DNA of 64,000 nt, taken from NCBI GenBank assembly GCA_020744425.1, contig JAGMUV010000005.1:3906001-3970000 (forward strand), read 5' to 3'. A program made the position numbers and the translations under genes. The notes under the pieces were generated by a model. That model was not told the DNA's origin. It did no database searches and saw nothing but the letters and a program-made list of their open reading frames with translations. Positions 23,440 through 32,717 of the stretch are shown piece by piece. Positions within the stretch are counted from its first letter, which is position 1, and each line of letters starts with the position of its first letter. The DNA is from Dactylonectria macrodidyma (lineage: Eukaryota; Ascomycota; Sordariomycetes; Hypocreales; Nectriaceae).

Positions 23440-24843
23440 ATGGCATTTCAACAAACTCCGTCCAAGAAGCCTCGGCTGTCTCTTCAGATAAAAACTTCGT
23501 GTAGTCCAGTCACTAGGTCATCAAGAAGTTATGTCGTGGACCCGAGAGATCCGACCGCTTTCAACACCCTCTCCAATGTCTACGTTACGGCCATCGAGAG
23601 GTCAACACCGATCCAAGGCGAACCCATCACCGCCATCAACACTCTCCAGGCCTTTTCTCTCGCGACTCCGGTAGAATATCAGGACCCTAAGCTACGGGTG
23701 GTGACTCCCTATGTTGCCTCATATCCCGAGACGCCGGTGACAGCCCATGCCACCTCGCCCCGACCGCTAGAGATCAACTATCCCAGTGCCATGACGGCCA
23801 CTCCTCCCCTCTCCGCTGGTCCAGTTGACCCAAAAGCCTCTAAGCCCTTCAGCTTCTCGGCAGCTGATATCTCAGCCAAGTCAGCCGAACTAAGCAAGGC
23901 CACCCGTTCGGAACCTGAGGGTTCTGTCCGCCGAGCTATCCCCAGGAACCTTACCGGGTTGGCTCTCCAGGCTCCCTACACACACCCTCGGTCTCTCCAT
24001 AGCATTCTCCGCAACTCGCCTCTTCCTCCGCCATCTTCCATTCCACCACCTTCGCCTCGGCGACAATCGCTCCGCCTTCAGGAGAAGGCAGCTAAGAAAG
24101 TCGGATATAACAACCCCTTGACGCAAGACATCGTGACCAATAAGTACACGAGATCTCACATCGACCTTCTCGTAGAAGAAGCGTCTCCTCACTCCCCACC
24201 ATGCGCACCTGTTGCTCCTCAAACCTCACTTGATCTGGCCTTGGCATTTCACCCCAATGAGATCCAGGACGGCGGGCAAACCCCCGGCCCCTTTGAGGAG
24301 ATGCGGCGCCGAATGGCTGGATCAGTTCTTGAGACGCCCGCAGTCTCACCTGGAGCTCCTAGTGGTATTCGCAAGCGGAAGAAGAGAGAGAAGAAGCGAC
24401 GCTGGGTTTGGACAATCGGGCAGGACGACGAAGACGAGAACGCTGGCGGATCTATTGTGGCACTACGCACCGAAGCAGCATTGACCAAGGCTGTCGAAGA
24501 GGCCAAGACGCCCATCACTGCCATCCCAGTCGCGCAAATACCAACAATCACTTATGAAGAGACGCTGACCCCGAGTATTGAGAGCGTCGAGTCAGGGAGT
24601 GAGGTTCAGGATGTGGAAATGTCCGACTCGAGCAGTTGTCTGTCCGCATACGACGATCGAGGTCTCACACCAGATGACATGGAGTTGGATCTCAAAACCC
24701 CGACTGCTCCACGACCTCTAGGCAACCAGGTCGTTGAAGTCAGCCGAGATACGCCGATCCCTCCAGAACTAGTAGCCCAGAATGGCAGTTCAGACCATCT
24801 GCCACAGAGGGACACGCCCGTACCACCGGAACTGCTACCGTAG
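23440..24843 (+). CDS. Disordered, probably nuclear protein of unknown function
   Basis: Intronless reading frame of 467 residues that I do not recognise as a named family. The start MAFQQTPSKKPRLSLQIK has a basic/proline context like a short nuclear signal. A second strong basic cluster, RKRKKREKKRRWVWTIG, lies near residue 315 and is followed by acidic residues. Most of the protein is rich in Pro, Ser and Thr and contains many TP and SP sites, so it may be phosphorylated by proline-directed kinases. Two near-identical short motifs, RDTPIPPEL and RDTPVPPEL, close the protein. There is no signal peptide or membrane segment. The codon pattern and length argue that it is a real gene; a role in chromatin or the cell cycle would be guesswork. 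Confidence 0.75.
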   Translation: MAFQQTPSKKPRLSLQIKTSCSPVTRSSRSYVVDPRDPTAFNTLSNVYVTAIERSTPIQGEPITAINTLQAFSLATPVEYQDPKLRVVTPYVASYPETPVTAHATSPRPLEINYPSAMTATPPLSAGPVDPKASKPFSFSAADISAKSAELSKATRSEPEGSVRRAIPRNLTGLALQAPYTHPRSLHSILRNSPLPPPSSIPPPSPRRQSLRLQEKAAKKVGYNNPLTQDIVTNKYTRSHIDLLVEEASPHSPPCAPVAPQTSLDLALAFHPNEIQDGGQTPGPFEEMRRRMAGSVLETPAVSPGAPSGIRKRKKREKKRRWVWTIGQDDEDENAGGSIVALRTEAALTKAVEEAKTPITAIPVAQIPTITYEETLTPSIESVESGSEVQDVEMSDSSSCLSAYDDRGLTPDDMELDLKTPTAPRPLGNQVVEVSRDTPIPPELVAQNGSSDHLPQRDTPVPPELLP

Positions 24844-25319
24844 GCGGGCCAGCATACAAACTGGGGAAATGATAGGGAGGCTTTGAACTGCGTTTTGGAT
24901 TTTAAGCATATAGCCAGTAGTCTCAGGACACGGCCATGGCGTTTTGGGGAAGGGCTGCTTTGAAGTTAACTGTATCATATACACCCTGTCGATACCATCT
25001 GCAAAGGCGGGCAATCATGAGTAACGAATGGATGAAAAGAAGGGGACGGGCGGTGCAATGGATATCTTACAATCTTAAAAACTACCTATGCAGAACAATG
25101 AGACCATCTCATTGAAGTTATATTACTTGTCTCCTCGGCTTCAGTTTGTGATAGTCGGCAGTGAAATTGTCCATTCCTGCTTGAAATTACAAGAGGTATG
25201 GAGGTTTGGGACGGGGCTGACTGAAAAGGTTTGAATCCCATTCAGATGGAGCTTCAAGTTAGGTTTTCCATTGCCTACTTAAGATCTTTTTCCTCGAGTT
25301 CTGGCATCAATAACCACCA
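24844..25319. other. 3' flank and tRNA upstream region
   Basis: Probably the 3' UTR of the preceding gene, then the tRNA-Glu 5' flank with CATCA at 25305-25309. No gene is seen. Confidence 0.5.
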
Positions 25320-25411
25320 TCCGGTATGGTGTAATGGCTAACATTTCGCGCTCTCAAACCGAGAGATCATCTTGATCCGCGGAGCTCAGGGTTCGATTCC
25401 CTGTACCGGAG
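25320..25411 (+). tRNA. tRNA-Glu(CTC) with 20-nt intron
   Basis: Folds as a complete cloverleaf. The acceptor stem TCCGGTA pairs perfectly with TACCGGA, with discriminator G. The D arm is GTGT/ACAT, the anticodon stem TCGCG/CGCGG and the T arm CAGGG-TTCGATT-CCCTG. The anticodon loop reads CTCTCA before the intron and C after it, giving anticodon CTC (codon GAG). The 20-nt intron sits after position 37, and its GAGAG can pair with the anticodon region, as in other nuclear pre-tRNAs. Mature length is 72. A T6 run at 25423-25428 is a Pol III terminator. Confidence 0.95.
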
Positions 25412-25989
25412 TTAGGCTCTTCTTTTTTGACGATTTCTCCCATTTTAGTGTCAGGATCTCATGATCGTATTTTTGTTCTTCCAACTCTGTACGCGGTAAC
25501 TTGATGTTAAGGTTCGCCTGCCGTTTTATGAGTGTATAGGTTGCATGTGTGAGCGGGTCGGCTTCAGTGATGTTTGTGGATGGATGAATCAGTACTTCAG
25601 TTACATCAATTCGCAGTGTCTTGGGATCATGCGCAAGTGAGTGTGAGTAGGCAATATGTAAAGGTTCGTTGAAAGATGAGTGACTGTGTGCCCTAGTATC
25701 TGTGCGTGATGCGAGGGAGGCTCTCCGTGGGCGGGCGCAAAAGAAGCTGCATGTCAGTCACTCAAGCACGTTTCCCTCTCGGACCAGACGGACGGACGTT
25801 TCGCATCTCTTCTCATAATATAAGGTTATGATACACTGCAAGGATGAACCGCTTACTCCATTGGTCTACAAGTGATAGAATAGATCATTAGTAGTAATGT
25901 GGCAAAAGGAAACGACAAGTGAGTCGAGTTCAAACAAGAACGGGTAAGTCGATAAAGGGTTAACAAGAACAAAAAAGAAATGAAGAATT
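25412..25989. other. Spacer between inverted tRNA-Glu genes
   Basis: 578 bases between the convergent, identical tRNA genes. It begins and ends with their T-run terminators; I see no gene or recognisable element inside. Confidence 0.5.
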
Positions 25990-26081
25990 CTCCGGTACAG
26001 GGAATCGAACCCTGAGCTCCGCGGATCAAGATGATCTCTCGGTTTGAGAGCGCGAAATGTTAGCCATTACACCATACCGGA
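25990..26081 (-). tRNA. tRNA-Glu(CTC) with 20-nt intron, inverted copy
   Basis: Identical over all 92 bases, intron included, to the copy at 25320-25411, but on the opposite strand and pointing toward it. The terminator is the A6 run at 25971-25976 (T6 in the sense of the gene). CATCA lies 15-19 bases upstream (26096-26100 on the minus strand). Confidence 0.95.
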
Positions 26082-26421
26082 TTGTGATTGGCTGTTGATG
26101 TCCGAATGAAATGTTAGAGATTCTATGAGTGCTTAGACCAAAGGAGATCCAGTTTTGAGAGTCTTGGGATCTGTCTTAGACACGGAGGTGTTGCAAACTA
26201 CCACGGTTCTGCCAATATGGAAACGTTGGCATATGTATGTCAGGCAAGAGGAAACACTATTGGACGATTCAACTAGATGCCTACTGGCAGATCAAACTAG
26301 GGTGGGGCTCAGCCTACCATCCCAGATGATATCACAGCAATGCGAAGGTGGCCGGTCATGACACGATCCATCATGTATCAAAATAGTCTTGTTACCCATC
26401 CTCACGTGTTATCTCGGTCGC
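26082..26421. other. tRNA 5' flank and 3' flank of the next gene
   Basis: 340 bases with no gene seen; the right side is probably the 3' UTR of the small minus-strand gene. Confidence 0.4.
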
Positions 26422-27147
26422 TTAGCTCTCCACGCTCAAAGCCTTGGCTCCCACAATCTTCCCATCCTTGGTTGAGACCAGCCAGTACTCGATTCTCGTC
26501 GCATCGCGGGTCACGCTGTACACTCGGACATCGTTGCCGGCTGTCGCCGCTCGCACGGCTTCCAGCAATTCGGTGTACTGGCCCTTGGAGTCCCAGACAA
26601 GCGGGTCGAGGATCGAAATGTCCGCGTTGGAGGGGTCAGGGTGGTTGATGAGGGATGCGAACTCGGCTGCAAAAGGTCATTTTAGCTAGCAACTTGAGAG
26701 AAATGCTGTGGATGAAAGGCTAAAAATCTTACACTCGGTCGGCAGCCTGTTCTTTCCATCCCACTTCAGAGAAACCTCCTCAAAGGGCTCATCCGCATCG
26801 CTGACGTAGAAGGCATCGCGGCAGGCCTTGCTGATCTCCTTGGGCACTTCGCTGTCTGCGTCCTTGGCCTTGAAAGCCGCCTTGTCGCTGCTCTGCGTCG
26901 TCGCTCCGCCAGTGTCCTGGTTCGCCTTGTTAAGGAACGCCATGTAGTCGTCGTCGCTGGCCATCTTGAGAGCTCGTGTGCCGTTCAGGTATCGCACAGT
27001 CCTGGTGGGGGTGAGCTGCGCTGGTGAGGCTGTGGTCGGTCGCAGGGTGATGCTTTTCGCGCTGAAAAATCGGCTTGTCGATGATCCCGTAAAAAGATAG
27101 AGAGATTGGTTCCTTAGGAATCGGGTTGGGTTCAGCTTAGGTGTCAT
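26422..27147 (-). CDS. Small conserved-type protein, possibly mitochondrial
   Basis: Two exons on the minus strand (27147-26733 and 26666-26422) give 219 residues. I do not recognise a named domain. From the ATG at 27147 the first 60 residues contain no Asp or Glu and many Arg, Ser and Thr, as in a mitochondrial targeting sequence. A second ATG at 26964 starts MASDDDYMAFLNKANQD and has a much better start context (A at -3, G at +4). Starting there would give a 158-residue protein without the presequence. The core contains KACRDAFYVSDADEPFEEV and ends in a compact alpha/beta-like segment (VRVYSVTRDATRIEYWLVS). The 66-nt intron joins in phase 1. Confidence 0.72.
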
Positions 27148-27721
27148 GGGCAGGAATCAAGGCCGTCACGGTGGGACGGGCTGCATGTTTTGTTCAGTAG
27201 AGAGCGGGGGGTGACGTCAGGTTGGCAGAGCGCTGCGGTTGGTGGTGGTGGAAAGCTTGATGTCGGATCACGGAACAACCACTAAAGGTACCACGGGCTC
27301 TGCAGCCACGAGTATCACGGCGTCATCACTATGATCACATGAATATCCAGTAGGATGAAACAAAATTTTAGACCGAATAAACCCCTTCCTTGGACACCAT
27401 TTGGGCAAGTGCAACAATGTCTAATATTGAACAGTTGCCATACAAGACTAACCCTTCAGAAAGGGTCGAAGCACGACAGCAAGACACAAAAGCAACTCAT
27501 TCACAATGCATCAAGAGACACTCTAAGCATTCACCATACGATCAGGTAGAGTCAAATTAACATTGGGAATCTCGTTAGAATTTTTGATCCATCCCTCTAG
27601 CTGGATTTCTTTTTACGTTCATGCCAGAATGATACCTAACCCAGCCCAAACGTGAGGTGAACGAACCAACCCTCGACACCGATGCAATGGACATAACAAA
27701 GAAAGGAAATTAGCCAACGCT
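27148..27721. other. Intergenic: promoter of the small gene and L3 3' UTR
   Basis: 574 bases between two minus-strand genes. No gene is seen. Confidence 0.5.
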
Positions 27722-29141
27722 CTAAGCGGAGGCAAGATCCTTCTTGAGGGTACCCTGATACTGCTTCTTCTCGGCAGGGGTCTGGAAAGCACCGTGGCCG
27801 AACTCGGAAGAGGTATCGATCCACTTGAGCTGGACCTTCTCGAGGGCTCTTCGGGAGGTGTGAACGAACATGGACTTGCGAAGGGTCATGACACGCTTCT
27901 TGGTACCGGGGATGGAACCCTTGACCATGACGAAGTCGTTGTTGACCTCACCATAGCGGACGAAGCCACCCAGACTAGAAAGGTGTTAGCAAGATGAATT
28001 TTTTTGCCAATGAAGTGAGCAGGGGGGGAACATACGGGGTGATCTTCTTCTTGGTGACATCGAGCTCGGTGGCGGCGCTATCCTCGGCATCACCCTTACC
28101 AATGCGGTAAATCTTGTGGTTGACCGAGGTTCGGTGATGGTAACCGTCCTGACCGGCACGGGCGACGGTCCACTGGACGTGGGAAGGATGCCAAGCACCG
28201 ATACAAGCAACCTTTCGGAGACCCTTGTGGGTCTTGCGAGGAAGCTTCTTGGTGCCCCAGCGGGAGGTGACACCGGAGAAACCGTGACCCTTGGTGACGG
28301 CGATGACATCGATCATCTCGTCCTGCTCGAAGATGGTGTCAATGGACACGGGCTTCTCGAAGAGCTCCTGGCCGAAAGCGACCTTGTCGGCGATGGAGCC
28401 ACCGTTGACCTGGATCTCCATGAGGTGGGCCTTCTTCTGCTTGAGGGGAGTCTTGCGGATCTGGGTGTGGGCGAGGACGCGGACAACGGTGCAGTACTTC
28501 TTGATGCGCTCGAGCTCGCGGGTGATGGAAGCGCCGCTGTTCTCGGAATGCTTCTTGGCGTACTTGGTGAAGGCCTTCTTCTTGCTCTTGTACCAGTTCT
28601 TGTAGAAGCGGCGCTTGAGCTCGTCGCTCAGATGCTCGGCCCACACGGTGGTGAGGGATCGGAGACCACGGGGGGTCTCAATGTAGCCCACAAGACCAAC
28701 AACGATCATCTAAAAGATGTTAGCCATAGGCACATAGCCAAGCGGGCTGCATTGTTCGTACAGGTGGGGTATCGACGATAGAAACCGCCTCCACAACTTC
28801 CTTCTTGTTCGCCTTCGCGCCGGGTCGGTCGAGGTCACGAACGATGGTGGTCATACCGGCCTTGTAGCCCATGGCGGCGGTCAGGTGGACGGGCTTCTTG
28901 GCATCATCCTTGGGGAATCTGTTCAACCAATGCATCAGCCATTGTTCGTCTCCATGAAGTTGAGGCCAGAAAAAAAATTGCAAAAATCTACTTACGACTT
29001 GACCTTTCCACGGTGGCGGGCAGCGCGCTTTCGCGGCAGGTAAGCCAGGGAGCCGTGGCGAGGAGCCTCGTACTTTCGGTGCTATTGAGAGTCAGCATCA
29101 TATATGAAATACTTTGTTTCCATCGCCCAACTTACACTCAT
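27722..29141 (-). CDS. rpl3: 60S ribosomal protein L3 (uL3)
   Basis: Core protein of the large ribosomal subunit, needed for the peptidyl-transferase centre. Five exons on the minus strand (29141-29136, 29081-28996, 28918-28762, 28709-28036, 27974-27722) give 391 residues, the usual length for eukaryotic L3. The first exon holds only Met-Ser, a common layout for fungal ribosomal protein genes. Clear family sequence includes [19 protein letters not shown] at the N-terminus, [14 protein letters not shown], and the central loop around [20 protein letters not shown] and [20 protein letters not shown] that reaches the catalytic centre. Codon use is strongly biased toward C-ending codons, fitting high expression. 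Confidence 0.98.
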
Positions 29142-29318
29142 TTTGGGCGGGCTGTGTGGGTTGAGGGGGTTAGTATGAAGTTGACGAAGCCTGCGTGGTG
29201 TTAAAAAGACGAGAAGGGTTCAGAAATAAAATGTGGGTGAAATTCTAAGCGAGTGCACGGTCCGTACACCACCAATATTTTCTGAACGCACTAAGCCAAT
29301 CTTCACCAGCTGGAAGAG

Positions 29319-29324
29319 CCCTAA
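29319..29324 (-). promoter_or_regulatory. Telobox TTAGGG upstream of rpl3
   Basis: TTAGGG on the coding strand about 180 bases before the L3 start codon. Tbf1-type proteins bind this word in many fungal ribosomal protein promoters; use here is inferred. Confidence 0.35.
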
Positions 29325-29364
29325 GATTAGACCGACCACTCAGGGCAAAGAATCAAGCGTCACG

Positions 29365-29372
29365 TCACGTGA
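29365..29372. promoter_or_regulatory. TCACGTGA palindrome (E-box core)
   Basis: Perfect 8-bp palindrome with a CACGTG core, about 225 bases upstream of rpl3, preceded by a half-site CACGT. It could bind a bHLH factor of the Cbf1 type. Confidence 0.35.
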
Positions 29373-29701
29373 TCGGTTCAAACGGCCTTCACGGCTTCTC
29401 GGCGAATGCTGGTAGTGGATGCTTAGATACAAAATATGTAGTCCCTTAGAAGCGCACATGCACCAAGTGGTGTAGATACTAGTTATTCGGGAGCTATGGT
29501 AAAGGAGTCGATACGGATACCGTTCGCTGGCGACATTGTAACCAAGAAAGACCGAAACCCCCGAGATTGAACAATACTTTAGTGTCTTGAAAGACAAAAG
29601 AAACCAGGCCTCCGAAAGTGGTATACATGTAAAAGGAAAAAAAATAGACGGTTTGGCACATCAGAAACTCTTCGACTCGTAAGCAGCACAATATCCACTG
29701 G

Positions 29702-32700
29702 TTAATCAACTTTTGGGGTGGGACCCGAGACTCCGTTGACCGCAGCGCTGGCAGGGGTCGAGGTTTTTGCATCCCCAGCGGCAGAGTCCGGACCGGATCC
29801 GTTGGCGACGATCCCGGCCTTCTTCTCATCTTCTCCGCTGTCATCGTAGTCCTCGTCAACCTCCATCTTCCGAGCCGCCCTTTCGGGCTCGACAGCAGGA
29901 GGGGCCGGGCGAGGAGCAGGAGCATGCTCCAAGCTTTGAGGCCGTTCCTCCTTCGGGGTTGAGACTGCCGGAGGCTTGTCGAGAACTCCAGGGAGGGAGC
30001 TAGGGCCTTGCTGCATCGGCGGGAGATGGTTAGGTCCCGCCGAATGGCTGGGAGGGTGGTGAGCAGCATCAGAAGGATGATAGTTATCACTGGGGTGACG
30101 CGGTGGCTCCTCAGGCCTCCTTGGCTCCTCGGGGCGACGCTGCTCTTCCGCGCGGCGTGACTCCTCAGCACGTCGAGCTTCAGAAGAGTTACGACGATAG
30201 GATTCGCGCGGGGGGGTTGAAGGTCGTCGATGGCGCATGTCCTCGAGTCGAGCACGGTTCTCCTCGTTGGCTTGCTTCTTGGCCACAGATTCCTCCTCCC
30301 AGTCTCGCATTCTCTTTGGACCCACAGAAGGCGGTCGATCATCAATCCTCTGCATAGGAGTATCAACCACGGAAGGGGGTCCGGGAGGTCCAGGAGGTCC
30401 GGGAGGGCCAGGGGGTCCAGGAGGGCCGTTCTCGGTAGGCCCTTGAGAGGACATTTCCTGGTGATGAGGGTACAGCGGAGGCGGGGCCTGATGTTGTGGG
30501 TACGCCGACTTGGGAGAAGGCATTCGGTTGTCATGGACCAGTCGACCATCAGGGCGGGGGCTGTTAGTAGGTCGGAAAGGAGCCATGGCATTGGCAGGGT
30601 TGTTGCCATTGACGCTGCCAGCGGGAGGAGCAGATGCGGAGGGCGCAGCTCCGCCCCAGTTGGGATTCGCAACACGGCGCTCAGTCGCAGGGGCTGGGGG
30701 CTGAGATTGGGGAGGAGGGGGGGGAGGCTGTGAGTACTGATGACTTTGGGGAGGGGGAGGGCTACGGCGCGAAGGTCCCGCCCGATTGATATCATTGTAG
30801 GGTTGGCGCATCTGCTGCTCTTGCTGAGGACTTGGCTGTCGCTGAAGAGGAGGAGCAGGGCCTCCCCGGAAAGGCTCTCCACGAGACTCGTAGGGGTTAG
30901 GAGGTTGAGGAGGAGGGTTGATATTGGAGAGGCGGCCAGCCCAATTCTCTCCCGCTCCTTGGGGGGGAGGAGGCGGGCCTGAGGCGGGGGCTTGTTGAGT
31001 TGAACCTCCCCATTGAGGTCCAACTGGACCCGCGGCCTGATAAGCTTGCGGGTGCACGTCGGCCGGTTGGGGAGCAGCCGGAGGAGGACCTCCATTAGTA
31101 CCGCCAGAGCGGAGGAGCTGGAGGCGAGCCTTGATGTGTGGGTTGCCTGGGTCGAGCTCAGCAGCACGCTGATAGGCATCCAGGGCGTCTGTAATTTGGT
31201 TATTGCAACTCTCATACTGTGACTTGTTAGTGTCCGGCGGCCTCAATCTGCATTACATGTGGAGACAACTTACCAGAGTACCCAGGTCATACCAAACTTC
31301 GGAGATGTAAGGGTTAAGGCGAATGGCTCGGGAGTAGGCATCAAGAGCATCTCTGTACTGGTTGATCTGGTAGTAGAGCACACCAATGGAGCACCAGAAC
31401 GTGGGGTTCTTTCCGTCACGGTAGACGGCTTGTTGGTATGCCTCGTATGCCTTGGGGTACTTCTGCTGGGACATGTAGCACCGACCAAGGAGGTACCAGC
31501 TCTGGGCATCCTGGTTGTCTGTTGGCGCATCAGCATCTTGGTCATGTGATGTACTTGTTAAGCGGGTCATCGTACCTGCGCCGACAGACTTCTCGAGATA
31601 TTGAATGGCACGGTCTTGGCTCTCGTAGGTGTTGCTCTGTTGGTGATGCAGCCAACCGAGTTGCTGAAGAACCTTGGCATGGTTCGGAGAGTGGTCCAGA
31701 ACGCGTTGGTACGCAGCCTTGGCGCTGTCAAACTAGTGAGGTGTTAGCCACAAGATTGTTCCAGTACTTCTGTTGCGAAATGCTTACGTCTTTTTGCTGC
31801 TCGTGGACGTGACCAATCTGGAACCAAATGTCCTCCTGGGTCAGAGGACCTGGAGGAGAATTGACAATGTATTTGAAACACTATATGCGTTGGTCAGAAC
31901 TGGATGACGCGAACAGGATGGGAGCGTTCAGCTTACGTCGAGACTTTGGTTGTACTTAGATTGTTGCTTGTATATTATGCCCAGTCGGAAGTAAATTTCG
32001 TTGGCCTTCTCGAAGTCGGGCTGGATGTGCATGACCTGAGAAAAGGCTTCCTCGGCATAGTCGTAGCTGCCGTATCGGTCATAGAGAATACCAATACCAT
32101 ACCAGAGCATGGGGTCCTGCGCGATGTTAGGCAATGTCCAGGCACGCCATGTCACAGTGGAGTAATCTAAACATACCTTGGGGTCTCGGAGGTTGACCAG
32201 GGCTTGCTGGTAGGCATCATAGGCTTTTTGGAGGTTCTCCGTCATGAGATAGCAATGTCCTGTCGCGTTGATTAGCGATGCGCTGACAGTTAGGGACTGC
32301 GCGACCTACCAAGATTTCCCCACGCCTCGCCATTGTTCTGGTCGAGCTGTACTATGGCGCGAAAGAACTCAAGTGCCTTGTCGAACGCCTCGCGACCCTT
32401 GAGAAGCATTCCTATTGCGTTCATGGCAGGAGTCGAGTTAGGATTCGCCTGAAGAGCGCGCTCGTAAGCGTGCATGGCCTCATCGGGGACGCGCAAAAGC
32501 TCCGAAAAGCTTCCTGTGGGAATGTTAGCAGGCGTGATGCGGATGGCGCGCGACACGACGACATACCAATCTGCAGCCAGACGGCCTCGTTCATCGCGGC
32601 GATCTGGTGCGACGGCGCGAAGTGACCAGCCTGAACGCCGGGGGGCGGTGGAGGAGGGACTTGGCCCTGATGTTGCTGCATCTGCATCATGGTCGGTGAT

Positions 32701-32717
32701 GCGTGATGGTTGGCCAT
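29702..32717 (-). CDS. ssn6: General transcriptional corepressor Ssn6/Cyc8 (TPR)
   Basis: Ortholog of yeast Cyc8/Ssn6 (Neurospora RCM-1), which works with Tup1 to repress many genes. Eight exons on the minus strand (32717-32567, 32513-32310, 32259-32177, 32116-31937, 31880-31788, 31732-31576, 31518-31274, 31216-29702) give 875 residues. Residues from about 45 to 390 form about ten tetratricopeptide repeats, with family words such as MLWYGIGILYDRYG, DAQSWYLLGRCYM and ISEVWYDLGTL. The remaining half is disordered, rich in Pro, Gln and Arg, and includes a collagen-like run of six Gly-Pro-Pro triplets and Arg/Glu repeats. The start MANHHASP was chosen; a frame-compatible ATG lies 30 bases upstream. 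All introns are short, and each join restores TPR phase. Confidence 0.95.

Larger units (their letters stand above)
29142..29701. other. Promoter of rpl3 and 3' flank of ssn6
   Basis: 560 bases between two minus-strand genes. They include a TTAGGG telobox (minus strand) and a TCACGTGA palindrome, listed separately. Confidence 0.5.
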
